Assembly: GCA_963759155.1 (NCBI GenBank)
Contig: CAVWXX010000010.1
Location: forward strand, 1 to 64,000
Source: SZUA-36 sp963759155
GTDB lineage: Bacteria > Pseudomonadota > Gammaproteobacteria > Xanthomonadales > SZUA-36
Direction: 5' to 3'
Length of the DNA stretch: 64,000 bases
A model generated the notes under the pieces. That model saw only the letters and a list, made by a program, of their open reading frames with translations, did no database searches and was not told the DNA's origin. The position numbers and the translations under genes are program-made. Shown piece by piece: positions 55,412 to 63,644 of this stretch. The first letter of the stretch is position 1. The number at the start of each line of letters is the position of its first letter.

Positions 55412-56509
55412 ATGAAAATTAAAAACATTCGCCTGGGCATGCTCAATGTACCGTTGAAAACACCCTTCAAAACTGCGATGAGAACGGTCAATGAGATCGA
55501 AGATGTCGTGGTCATGGTTGAAACGGACACCGGCAACACCGGTTATGGCAGTGCGCCAGCGACCGCTGTCATTACCGGTGATACCCATGGTTCGATCATT
55601 GAAGCCATCAGTAAGGTTATGTCCCCCGCCCTGATCGGACGCAATATCAGCGAACTGAACAAGCTGACAAATACCATTCAGAATTCCATCGTCAGAAATT
55701 TCAGCGCCAAGGCTGCGATAGAAATGGCGATCTATGACTTGTATGGCCAGCTTTATGGTGCACCGCTGTATAAGTTACTCGGTGGTGGTGACAACATCAT
55801 TACAACCGACATTACTATCAGTGTGGACTATATCGACAAGATGGTAGAAGACACCTTATCCGCGATTGAACTTGGTTTCGAAACATTGAAAATCAAAGTC
55901 GGCAAAGACCCTGCCCTGGATATCGAACGTATCAAGGCCATCTATGCTGCTGTCAACGAACGTGCCCTGATAAGACTGGATGCCAACCAGGGCTGGACAC
56001 CAAAACAGACCGTCTCTGTTATGCGTGCGCTGGAAAACAGCGGGGTACGGCTTGAACTGCTCGAGCAACCGGTGAAAGGTTACGATATCGAGGGCATGAA
56101 ATATGTCACCGAGCGAATTCACACACCGGTTATGGCAGACGAAAGCTCGTTCGGGCCCAAGGAAGCCATCGAATTAATTCGCGAACGTGCCGCTGATATC
56201 ATCAACATCAAACTAATGAAGACCGGTGGCATCTCCAACGCCATCAAAATCGCCGACATTGCAGGCATGTATGGTGTCAACTGCATGATCGGCTGCATGC
56301 TGGAATCCAGCATCGGTGTCGCAGCAGCGGCCCACATCGCCGTCGCCAAATCCTCGGTCATCACCAAGGTTGATCTCGACACACCCGCGCTGGGTAAATA
56401 CGACCCGGTGACCAGTGGTGTGATTTTCGATAATTCTGAAATCAGGATTACTGACTTGCCTGGGCTTGGAATTAGCAAGATCGATAATTTGACGATGCTT
56501 GACCTCTAA
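55412..56509 (+). CDS. Dipeptide (L-Ala-D/L-Glu) epimerase
   Basis: An enolase-superfamily enzyme, 365 aa from ATG 55412. Catalytic lysines appear as TLKIKVGKD (about 160-168) and NIKLMKTGG (about 257). The metal ligands are in RLDANQGW (Asp), LLEQPV (Glu) and MADESSFGP (Asp). This set and order match YkfB/YcjG dipeptide epimerases that convert L-Ala-D-Glu from peptidoglycan to L-Ala-L-Glu. The context (amidase before it, LD-carboxypeptidase and NlpC/P60 after it) supports this. A GTG 55373 start would add 13 residues. Confidence 0.9.
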   Translation: MKIKNIRLGMLNVPLKTPFKTAMRTVNEIEDVVVMVETDTGNTGYGSAPATAVITGDTHGSIIEAISKVMSPALIGRNISELNKLTNTIQNSIVRNFSAKAAIEMAIYDLYGQLYGAPLYKLLGGGDNIITTDITISVDYIDKMVEDTLSAIELGFETLKIKVGKDPALDIERIKAIYAAVNERALIRLDANQGWTPKQTVSVMRALENSGVRLELLEQPVKGYDIEGMKYVTERIHTPVMADESSFGPKEAIELIRERAADIINIKLMKTGGISNAIKIADIAGMYGVNCMIGCMLESSIGVAAAAHIAVAKSSVITKVDLDTPALGKYDPVTSGVIFDNSEIRITDLPGLGISKIDNLTMLDL

Positions 56510-56538
56510 GCAAAAGCTAAATTTTCTATTGGGAATAA

Positions 56539-56667
56539 TTGATCAGTCGGGAAGCTGAGGCTATACGGTGCCTTGCTTCAAGACTTAGCGGGTAAAAAAC
56601 CATTGATCATTGGGGAAGCCAAGGCTATGCGGTGCTGTGCTTCAAGACTATGCGGTGGAAAAAACAA
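56539..56667 (+). repeat. Tandem 64-65-base units
   Basis: Units starting ttgatca at 56539 and 56603 repeat with a period of 64-65 bases, and a third start at 56668 continues into palindrome B. Each has ttgatca, gggaagc(c/t)(a)aggc, a cggtgc...gcttcaagact segment and an a-rich end. They look like copies of the left end of the palindromic repeat. Confidence 0.75.
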
Positions 56668-56826
56668 TTGATCAGTCGGGAAGCCAAGGCCATGCAGTAG
56701 CTTATGCCGGGACACGCCACAAGTACGTCCTGTAGGCTCTGTCGCGACATCCCTGTCGCTCAAGGTCCCGACATAAGCTACTGCACCCCCTTGGCTTTGT
56801 GCGAATGCGGGGGTCAATGGTTTCTG
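56668..56826. repeat. Long palindromic intergenic repeat, copy B
   Basis: Arms gcagtagcttatgccgggac (56694-56713) and gtcccgacataagctactgc (56765-56784) pair with a single mismatch. The loop holds gtcgcgacatccctgtcgc, a smaller palindrome. Outer flanks aagccaagg and tcaatggttt match copy A (178-338) in reverse orientation, including a long match over tttgtgcgaatgcgggggtcaatgg. Confidence 0.8.
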
Positions 56827-56868
56827 TTAGATACAGTGGTTTGATTCTGAACTTGATAAGCTCACGGC

Positions 56869-56932
56869 TTTTGCGAATGTTTGGGCTAACGACTTCAGAA
56901 AGATGCACGTCGTTTGATATTAAGCTGGGATG
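56869..56932 (-). repeat. Dispersed repeat, copy 2 (second family)
   Basis: Reverse complement of the sequence at 68-130, with an identical 18-base core (56901-56918). Both copies adjoin a long palindromic element. It has no coding capacity of its own. Confidence 0.6.
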
Positions 56933-57030
56933 TGTATTAACTTATCAGGACCGTGAGCGACATGGATGTCGCGCTCGAGCTTACAGGGACGTACTTGCAG
57001 CGAGTCCTGGGAAGTTAATACACATCCCAG
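56925..57030. repeat. Long palindromic intergenic repeat, copy C
   Basis: Arms ctgggatgtgtattaactt-at-caggac (from 56925) and gtcctggg-aagttaatacacatcccag (to 57030) pair over about 25 bases. The loop has gagcgacatggatgtcgcgctc and ttacagggacgtacttg, words that recur, in reverse complement, in the loop of copy B. Arm bases differ from copies A and B. Confidence 0.75.
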
Positions 57031-57166
57031 CTCCCCCAACCGTGCAGATTATCGGAAGTAAGGCCTCTGAGTTACTCCTCAGGCTGGCTTGGGCACGGCA
57101 CATGTTCTGATAAGACCATACACATCCCGGCGTCCCCAGTATCAAACGCAAGCCCCCTTCCCCCGA

Positions 57167-57715
57167 CTAACCAATCAGCAACCTACAAATATACACAGCA
57201 CTCAAAGCACCCACAGCATCAGCCGTCAAACCGGCAATCAACGCATGACGACTGCGTGTAATTCCCACTGAGCCAAAGTAAACAGCCAGTACATAGAATG
57301 TGGTCTCCGACGACCCGAACATGGTCGCGCCGATTTTTGCATAGAGTGAATCAGGGCCATATTCGTTGACCAGATCGGTTAACAGGCCAAGTGATCCACT
57401 GCCTGATAAGGGCCGCATCAATGCAAGGGGTAGATTCTCAGGGGGAAAGCCAATCAGGTTTAGAACAGGGGCCAGGAGGTTCAGCATCAGGTCCAGCGCC
57501 CCCGATGCCCGGAACATTCCAACAGCAACCAGTATGGCGACCAGGTAAGGGATGATTCGAACCGCGATGGTAAAGCCATCTTTGGCGCCATCGACAAAAA
57601 CTTCGTAAACCTTGATTTTTTTGACGCTGATAGCGTACATCGGAATGCCCACCAGCAATAGTGGGATGATGTATTTGGATCCGGCGTTCAGACTTCCGAC
57701 AATTGATTCGATCAT
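57167..57715 (-). CDS. spmB: Nucleoside-recognition (Gate) membrane protein, SpmB-like
   Basis: Several membrane helices and the GATE/nucleoside-recognition pattern (LMRPLSGSGSLGLLTDLV, IGATMFGSSETTFYVLAVYFGSVGI) match spore maturation protein B-like proteins. These occur in many non-sporulating bacteria, where their role is not established. It overlaps the spmA-like gene by 4 bases. It lies behind the LD-carboxypeptidase gene in one unit, which hints at a link to wall-peptide handling. Length 182 aa is typical. Confidence 0.87.
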   Translation of the reverse strand: MIESIVGSLNAGSKYIIPLLLVGIPMYAISVKKIKVYEVFVDGAKDGFTIAVRIIPYLVAILVAVGMFRASGALDLMLNLLAPVLNLIGFPPENLPLALMRPLSGSGSLGLLTDLVNEYGPDSLYAKIGATMFGSSETTFYVLAVYFGSVGITRSRHALIAGLTADAVGALSAVYICRLLIG

Positions 57716-58302
57716 GATGCGTTCTCAACTGAAAATCGCTTCATTTTTTCCAGCAGCTTGACCATCACAATGGCGGTAATCGTGGAGGCAAGCGTCGCCA
57801 GTATCGTGGTGATAAAGATCTGGCTGGCGGCTGCACCCATCAAGGCAACAACGGTCGCCGGCACAATGATCTGGACACTGGAGGTGTTAATTGCCAGGAA
57901 CATCACCATGGAATTGGTTGCCGTATCCTTTTTTGGGTTTAATTCCTGCAGTTCCTCCATGGCCTTTAAGCCCAGCGGGGTCGCAGCGTTGCCCAGACCC
58001 AGCATATTGGCCGACATATTCAGCACGATCGAGCCGATCGCTGGATGATCGACAGGAACATCGGGAAACAAGCGGACGGTGATGGGCCGCAGGCCCCTGG
58101 CGATGATTCTTATCAACCCCGATGCCTCGGCAATTTTCATGATGCCCAACCACAGGGCCATGATGCCGATCAGTCCGATGGAGATTTCAACCGCCACCTT
58201 GGACATGTTGATGGCAGCGTCTGTTACTGCGTCAATCCTGCCGGTAATGATACCGGCGACGACACTGATGGCCATCATTCCAAACCAGATATAGTTAAGC
58301 AT
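57712..58302 (-). CDS. spmA: Nucleoside-recognition (Gate) membrane protein, SpmA-like
   Basis: A 196-residue membrane protein starting LNYIWFGMMAISVVAGIITG, with the conserved SANMLGLGNAATPLGLKAMEELQELN and TNSMVMFLAINTSSVQIIP-like blocks (actual IIVPAT). These mark SpmA, the partner of SpmB. It starts 49 bases after the LD-carboxypeptidase stop on the same strand. In some bacteria spmA and spmB are fused; here they are separate but translationally coupled (ATGA). Confidence 0.88.
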   Translation of the reverse strand: MLNYIWFGMMAISVVAGIITGRIDAVTDAAINMSKVAVEISIGLIGIMALWLGIMKIAEASGLIRIIARGLRPITVRLFPDVPVDHPAIGSIVLNMSANMLGLGNAATPLGLKAMEELQELNPKKDTATNSMVMFLAINTSSVQIIVPATVVALMGAAASQIFITTILATLASTITAIVMVKLLEKMKRFSVENAS

Positions 58303-58351
58303 TTGTGTACCTCTTAAATATCAGGGAATCCCGCTATCTCATGAACCGGGC

Positions 58352-59290
58352 TCAGCAAACCGGTGACCCGGGGATCAGAATATGGGGATTGGTTTCACCC
58401 GCGTGAATTTCTACATCATGGGAAATTGGCAGTGTTGCCTGGTAATCCCCATGCCCACATGGAAAGTTACTGATAATCGGAATATCCAGATCACCACAAA
58501 CATCCATAATGATTTCGTCAGTGGTTTTGCCAAACGGGGTTTTGCTGTCACCCATTTCCAACATCTCACCAACGAGCAAGCCCTTGATATGGGCGAGGCT
58601 GCCACTGCTTCTCAAATGCAACATCATGCGCTCAAAGGCATAAAGTTTTTCGTCGATATCTTCTAAAAGCAGGATTGATCCGCTGGTGTCTAGTTGTTTA
58701 TCAGTGCCCAACCTTTCAATCAGCAATGTCAGGTTACCGCCCCACAATGGACCACTGGCAACGCCGGGATTCAAACAACGCGCCTGGCATGCCGGCGGGG
58801 ACAGGATCTTTATATTGTCCTCACCGCCAAGAACCTGGTGGAAAACATCAAGGTTGTACTGGACCGTCTGCTTTCCATAGGTAGATAACATCGGGCCATG
58901 AAAGGTAATCAGGCCGGTGTTTTGGGTAATAGACGTCAATAGGCCGGTAATATCACTGTAGCCTACAAAAATTTTGGGGTTGGCACGGATAACTTCATAG
59001 TCCAATAAAGGTAAGACCCGGTTACCACCGTAGCCTCCGCGTGCGCAAATGATGGCGTCGATCGCAGGGTCTGCGAACATGCTCATGATATCTTCAGCCC
59101 TTTCGGCCGGTGAGCCTGCACACTGGTTTTCCTGCAGAGCAGTCGTTCTGCCCAGGGAGATTTCATACCCCAGTTCTTCGAATACGCCAACAGCACGTTG
59201 CAGTCGTTCCTCTTCCATCCAATAGGCCGGATTGACAATGCCGATCCTGGCACCTGCTTGCAATTTTTGGGGCTTAATCTGTTCTGTCAT
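58352..59290 (-). CDS. LD-carboxypeptidase (S66 family, LdcA/YkfA-like)
   Basis: S66 enzymes remove the terminal D-alanine from murein tetrapeptides in recycling. The catalytic triad is visible: Ser in VGYSDITG (about 114), Glu in LLLEDIDEKLYAFERM (about 212) and His in CGHGDYQATLPI (about 279). ICARGGYGGNRVLPLLDY is the family's nucleophile-side block. ATG 59290 gives 312 aa; GTG 59323 would add 11. SpmA and SpmB follow in the same unit. A YkfA-type role, L-Ala-D-Glu or related peptide cleavage, is also possible. Confidence 0.93.
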   Translation of the reverse strand: MTEQIKPQKLQAGARIGIVNPAYWMEEERLQRAVGVFEELGYEISLGRTTALQENQCAGSPAERAEDIMSMFADPAIDAIICARGGYGGNRVLPLLDYEVIRANPKIFVGYSDITGLLTSITQNTGLITFHGPMLSTYGKQTVQYNLDVFHQVLGGEDNIKILSPPACQARCLNPGVASGPLWGGNLTLLIERLGTDKQLDTSGSILLLEDIDEKLYAFERMMLHLRSSGSLAHIKGLLVGEMLEMGDSKTPFGKTTDEIIMDVCGDLDIPIISNFPCGHGDYQATLPISHDVEIHAGETNPHILIPGSPVC

Positions 59291-59422
59291 CTGGGTGATT
59301 TCTCTTATTGGCTCAGTCCACACTTAAAGCCGAAGTATAAGTTTGCAGTGCTTATTGCGCACCTTTAGAATGATTTACTCCACTCAACGGCCAACAGTAT
59401 CTCACACTGTAATTTACTATCG

Positions 59423-60817
59423 ATGCGAAAAATCAAACTAATTTTCTGTGCCCTGTTATTTGGTCTCTGCTGCCAGCCATTACTGGCTGATGATACGCAC
59501 GCAGGCGTCTGGTCGACTGATGTTATCGGCATCAATGATACTCACTTATCAGACGAATACTGGATCAGTAAAACAGGGAACGCCGGTGAATTGCTGAAAA
59601 GTCAGGCGGAGATTTCTGACTTCAACCGGGCTGTTTTTAGCAGCAATGAGCACATGGTGGACCTGGCCCAACTACCTTCGCAGCTGGCGGGTGTGGAAGT
59701 AAAGAAGCGCATACAGGCGATCAGCAAACCCAATAAATCCACCTTGTATAAGTCCACCGGTGAAGTCCTGGCACCTGAGGGGTATCGACACTACACGGAC
59801 AAGCTTGCCCTGGGCCTGATTCCCGAAACCGTCACGCTGAAGTTTGCACTGGTCGTCAGACGCACCGACATGCGTGCCTACCCGACCGATGACCGCTACT
59901 ACAAGTCAGCCGATGACCAAAACCTGGATCGTTTTCAGGAAAACGGCCTGTTTCCGGGTGATGCGCTGGCCGTTTTGCATACCAGTGCCAACAAAGAATG
60001 GTCTTTTGTCCAGTCATACAACTATGCGGCCTGGGTAAAAAGCCGGGATATCGCCATCGGCGAACGGCAACGAATCCACGAATACCAGCATGCGAAACCT
60101 TTCCTCATCATAAGCGGTGACAAGGTCCAAACCAATTTCAATCCGGAGATTCCTGCCCTCTCAGAACTACAGCTTGATATGGGCATACGCCTTCCCCTGG
60201 CGAGTCGCGCAACCTATAGCAACAGTTTATATGGCCAAAACCCCTACGCGAGCCATACCGTATTGCTACCCATACGTAACGCGGACGGCTATCTGGAAAT
60301 CAAACCGGCCCTGATTGCCCGCAACCAGGATGTACACCGGGGTTATTTGCCGTTTACCCGTGAGCACATTATCCGCCAGGCATTCAAGTTCCTGGGTGAA
60401 CGCTATGGCTGGGGTCACTCCTACAATGCCCGGGACTGCACCGGATTCATCATGGAGGTCTACAAGACCTTTGGTTTCCTGATGCCCCGCAATACCGGGC
60501 AGCAAGGCACTGGCGAGTTCGGTGAGAACACGCGATTTACCGATCAAAGCAACAGGGAAGAGAAGCTTGAGGCTCTGGCCGAGATGGATATCGGCGACCT
60601 GATTTATGTTCCGGGCCATGTATTGATGTATATCGGGGATGTCAACGGTGAACCCTACGTGATTCACGATGTTTCAATATTTCGATACATCGACGAAAAC
60701 GGCAACTACTACGAAGGCATACTGAATGGTGTTTCGGTAACCCCGTTCATCCCGTTATATGGCTCAAAAGAGTCGCCTTATATTGACCTGATGTACAACA
60801 TCAAACGAATCAGGTAA
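59423..60817 (+). CDS. SH3-NlpC/P60 (C40) murein-peptide endopeptidase, YkfC-like
   Basis: A signal peptide (ending PLLADDTH) precedes two SH3-like domains (about 140-320, with RRTDMRAYPTDDRYY and WVKSRDIAIG) and a C-terminal NlpC/P60 domain. Its catalytic Cys is in ARDCTGFIMEV (about residue 338) and the His in GHVLMYIG. The domain order equals YkfC-type gamma-D-glutamyl-diamino-acid endopeptidases that cut stem peptides after D-Glu. It is divergent from the LD-carboxypeptidase gene, 132 bases away. At 464 aa it is longer than YkfC (about 300) because of its N-terminal region. Confidence 0.9.
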   Translation: MRKIKLIFCALLFGLCCQPLLADDTHAGVWSTDVIGINDTHLSDEYWISKTGNAGELLKSQAEISDFNRAVFSSNEHMVDLAQLPSQLAGVEVKKRIQAISKPNKSTLYKSTGEVLAPEGYRHYTDKLALGLIPETVTLKFALVVRRTDMRAYPTDDRYYKSADDQNLDRFQENGLFPGDALAVLHTSANKEWSFVQSYNYAAWVKSRDIAIGERQRIHEYQHAKPFLIISGDKVQTNFNPEIPALSELQLDMGIRLPLASRATYSNSLYGQNPYASHTVLLPIRNADGYLEIKPALIARNQDVHRGYLPFTREHIIRQAFKFLGERYGWGHSYNARDCTGFIMEVYKTFGFLMPRNTGQQGTGEFGENTRFTDQSNREEKLEALAEMDIGDLIYVPGHVLMYIGDVNGEPYVIHDVSIFRYIDENGNYYEGILNGVSVTPFIPLYGSKESPYIDLMYNIKRIR

Positions 60818-60879
60818 CGGCTTGAGGTGTCCCGTCCTGCATGGTTGCGAACATGACTGAAGATGGTTCAGGAAAGGCT

Positions 60880-61960
60880 TCAGGCATCGTACTGCGTGGG
60901 AACCCGTCCGGTCAGTCCGGCAAGTAACTCATAGCCTATGGTACCGGCAAATGAAGCGACCTCATTGACACTCAGGTTCTGACCCCATAGCTCTACCGGG
61001 TCACCCACTTCCACCGTTTCCAGACCGGTAAGATCAACACTGATGGCATCCATCGAAACCCTGCCGGTCAAGGACACGCGTTTTCCATTGACCAAAACCG
61101 GCGTGCCACTGGGGGCATGACGTGGATAGCCGTCGCCGTAACCGATTGCAATCGTGCCAATTTTCGAAGGTCTTTTGGCCACCCAGTCATGGCCATACCC
61201 GACACCCTCACCGGCGTGCGATGTTTCTGATAGCCATTATTTCAGAGCTCATCGTCATGGCTGGTCGCAAACCGTGCGCGCCGGTATCAAACGTACCGGC
61301 CGGACAGGCGCCGTACAGCATATAACCCGGCCTGTTCCAGCTTGCATGACTGTTCCTCCAGAACAAAATGCCAGCCGAATTGGCGATGCTCATGTCAAGC
61401 TTGTACTTTTTCGAGCATGAACGGATCAAACCAAGCTGTGTATTCGTCATCGGGTCGGTTTGGTCGTCAGCACAGGCAAGGTGGGTACACAGAACCGGAT
61501 TGGGCTGAACATTGGATGATGAACTCATGCTGGCAATAACCTGGTCAAGCTGGCCGGGAGTGAAACCCAGGCGATGCATGCCGGTGTCGATCTTCACCCA
61601 AGCGGTAACCGGGTTTGACAGCTTTGCAGACAATAGCCAGTCAAGCTGTTGCTGACGATGCAACAACAACCAGAAGTTGTTTTCCCCAGCCAATACGACA
61701 TCTGTCGCATGGCTGATTCCCTGCATCACCAGGATTGGCTGACTGAAACCCGCCTCCCGCAGCATGATGGCCTCTTCCAACAAGGCGACTGCAAACACGG
61801 GTGCCACGCTTTGCAAACTGTGCGCAACCTCCACCATGCCATGCCCATAGGCATTTGCCTTGATGACAGCGATACTCCGCGATGCCGGGGCAAGTTTCAT
61901 GGCAAGTTGGTAGTTGCTGACGATATCGCCAAGCCGAACGGTCGCAAAGGTTGGGCGCAT
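60880..61960 (-). pseudogene. alr: Alanine racemase, interrupted by a single-base frameshift
   Basis: Reading across frames gives about 359 aa, the normal Alr length. The PLP lysine is in AVIKANAYGHG (about residue 34), and the C-terminal part has IAIGYGDGYPRHAPSGTPVLVNG and VSMDAISVDL. At 61213-61214 one extra base shifts the frame just before the segment GEGVGYGHDWVAKRP with the catalytic Tyr. Removing one base restores a typical sequence. The ATG overlaps the stop of the serine hydrolase gene (TAATG). It may be a recent mutation or a sequence error. Confidence 0.88.
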
Positions 61961-63573
61961 TAATCTACCCTCTTAAGCTCCAGGTCCTCAAAATCGTAAT
62001 CACCATCGTCCATCTTCGTCATGGAGATACCGGTAACCTTGCCCTTTCTATCCGTCTCAAACAGAACGTAGGCGTCTGCGCCCAGCGTTCTGTCGATCCA
62101 GCGCACGCTAAAGCGGTTGCCTTCGAGCTGGCGCATCTCTCCCAGGAATTTCGGTGATTTATCGGCAGCGAACACGAGTTGATCATCTTTGAGGGTGACA
62201 GTGATATCACCAAACCATGGATCCCGGTAGCGACCCGTGAAGTGTGACAGCCCGGAAGGGGCAGATATTTCCGCGGCGTCTGCCGCCTCTTCCCCTTTTA
62301 CGGCGGGGGTCTTCTGCGCGGCTTCTTGCTCGTCCAGCACCATCTGAATCCAATCCACCTGCTCGACCGGCATGAATGACCGGACAATGGTATTCATTAC
62401 GGTTGAGCGCGCCGCCGAACTCGAGCCGTTTGTCAGTAACACCACACCCAGTTCCAGTTCCGGCACCATGACAACATAGGATTTCATACCCGCCAAGGTG
62501 CCCGTATGTGAAACCTCCTTGAAGCCGTGGACATCCGCCAGGCGCCAACCCAGGCCATAGGCTTTGAAGTGGGTCCGGTTCATCTCAAAATCTCGTTCCC
62601 TGACATTCAGCAGCATCTGCGGCTTCCACATCTCCCTGCTCTGAGTCTCACTGAATAGTACCTCTCCGCCCGGGGTGGTTCCGTGCTTCAACTGGGTTCG
62701 AACCCAGGTCATCATGTCATCCAGGCTGCAAATTATGCCTCCGGCCGCTGCCGAAATGGGTGGCTGAGCCGGTATTCGGCCACGCTCAATAACACTCAGT
62801 TGCTCCTCGATTACGCCGTGCGGCGTCGCGAGATTACGCATGCGTTTTTTGGGAATTTTGTCTGCGAAGCAATGTTTCATGCCGGCCGGTCGCATTAAGC
62901 GACTCTCGACGAACTCACCCCAGGACTTGCCGGTCACTCTCGGGATAATTTCACCGGCAACGATGTATAGCTGGTTGTCGTAAGCGTACTGACTGCGGAA
63001 GCTACTGACCGGCTTAAAAAACCGCAATGCATAGATAATGTCCTCAACAGTGAATTCGTTGGGCTCCGGCCACAACAACATGTCACCGACAAAAGGTGCC
63101 AGGCCACTGCGGTGTGTCAACAGGTCCTTCACCGTGAAGTTAGCCGTGACCCACGGGTCATTCATACGAAACTCGGGAATATAATCAATGACCAGGCCGT
63201 CCCACGAGATCAACCCATCATCGACCAGCACAGCCAGTGCCGCGGTCGTGAACGCCTTGCTGTTGGATGCGATCTTGAAAAGTGTCTGCGGGTCAATCTG
63301 CTCCTTCCTGCCGATCTCCCGAATACCATAACCCTTCGCCAGCAGCACCTGATCACGCTTGACGATACCGATCGCCATACCCGGCACATCAAACTCGGAC
63401 ATTGCCCGTGCTGCCAATTCCGCCACGGCGGTATCAGTGATACCTTCACGCGCCTGCGCGCCGGTAACCGAGAAGCCAAGAACCAAAACAACACTGGCTG
63501 GCCACCTGAGCCAACGCCAAAGCCGATAACGCCCTGCTCGTCGTGCAGAACCTTCACATTCAGAGTGCATCAT
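61960..63573 (-). CDS. Beta-lactamase-family serine hydrolase (AmpC/EstB or AmiE-like), exported
   Basis: Starting at ATG 63573 (537 aa). A signal-like segment (SVVLVLGFSVTGAQA) precedes the hydrolase. SxxK is ASNSK (about residue 83), YxN is AYDNQLY, and the C-terminal third has the DUF3471-like beta domain (GRYRDPWFGDITVTLKDDQLVFAA). Members include esterases, peptidases and the amidase AmiE. In a peptidoglycan cluster it may cleave a D-amino acid or muramyl-peptide bond. It is coupled to alr. Confidence 0.87.
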   Translation of the reverse strand: MMHSECEGSARRAGRYRLWRWLRWPASVVLVLGFSVTGAQAREGITDTAVAELAARAMSEFDVPGMAIGIVKRDQVLLAKGYGIREIGRKEQIDPQTLFKIASNSKAFTTAALAVLVDDGLISWDGLVIDYIPEFRMNDPWVTANFTVKDLLTHRSGLAPFVGDMLLWPEPNEFTVEDIIYALRFFKPVSSFRSQYAYDNQLYIVAGEIIPRVTGKSWGEFVESRLMRPAGMKHCFADKIPKKRMRNLATPHGVIEEQLSVIERGRIPAQPPISAAAGGIICSLDDMMTWVRTQLKHGTTPGGEVLFSETQSREMWKPQMLLNVRERDFEMNRTHFKAYGLGWRLADVHGFKEVSHTGTLAGMKSYVVMVPELELGVVLLTNGSSSAARSTVMNTIVRSFMPVEQVDWIQMVLDEQEAAQKTPAVKGEEAADAAEISAPSGLSHFTGRYRDPWFGDITVTLKDDQLVFAADKSPKFLGEMRQLEGNRFSVRWIDRTLGADAYVLFETDRKGKVTGISMTKMDDGDYDFEDLELKRVD

Positions 63574-63644
63574 ATGAAACGTATTTTCCTTCAAGCAGGT
63601 CAATGACAAGGTCCGGTTGATCACTGTACAGGCCCATTTCGTAT

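Larger units (their letters stand above)
56510..57166. other. Repeat-rich intergenic region
   Basis: These 657 bases hold no gene. They consist of the tandem units (56539-56667), palindrome B (56668-56826), the second-family repeat copy 2 (56869-56932), palindrome C (56925-57030) and a terminal part (57085-57150) with further fragments resembling the flanks of C. Confidence 0.7.
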
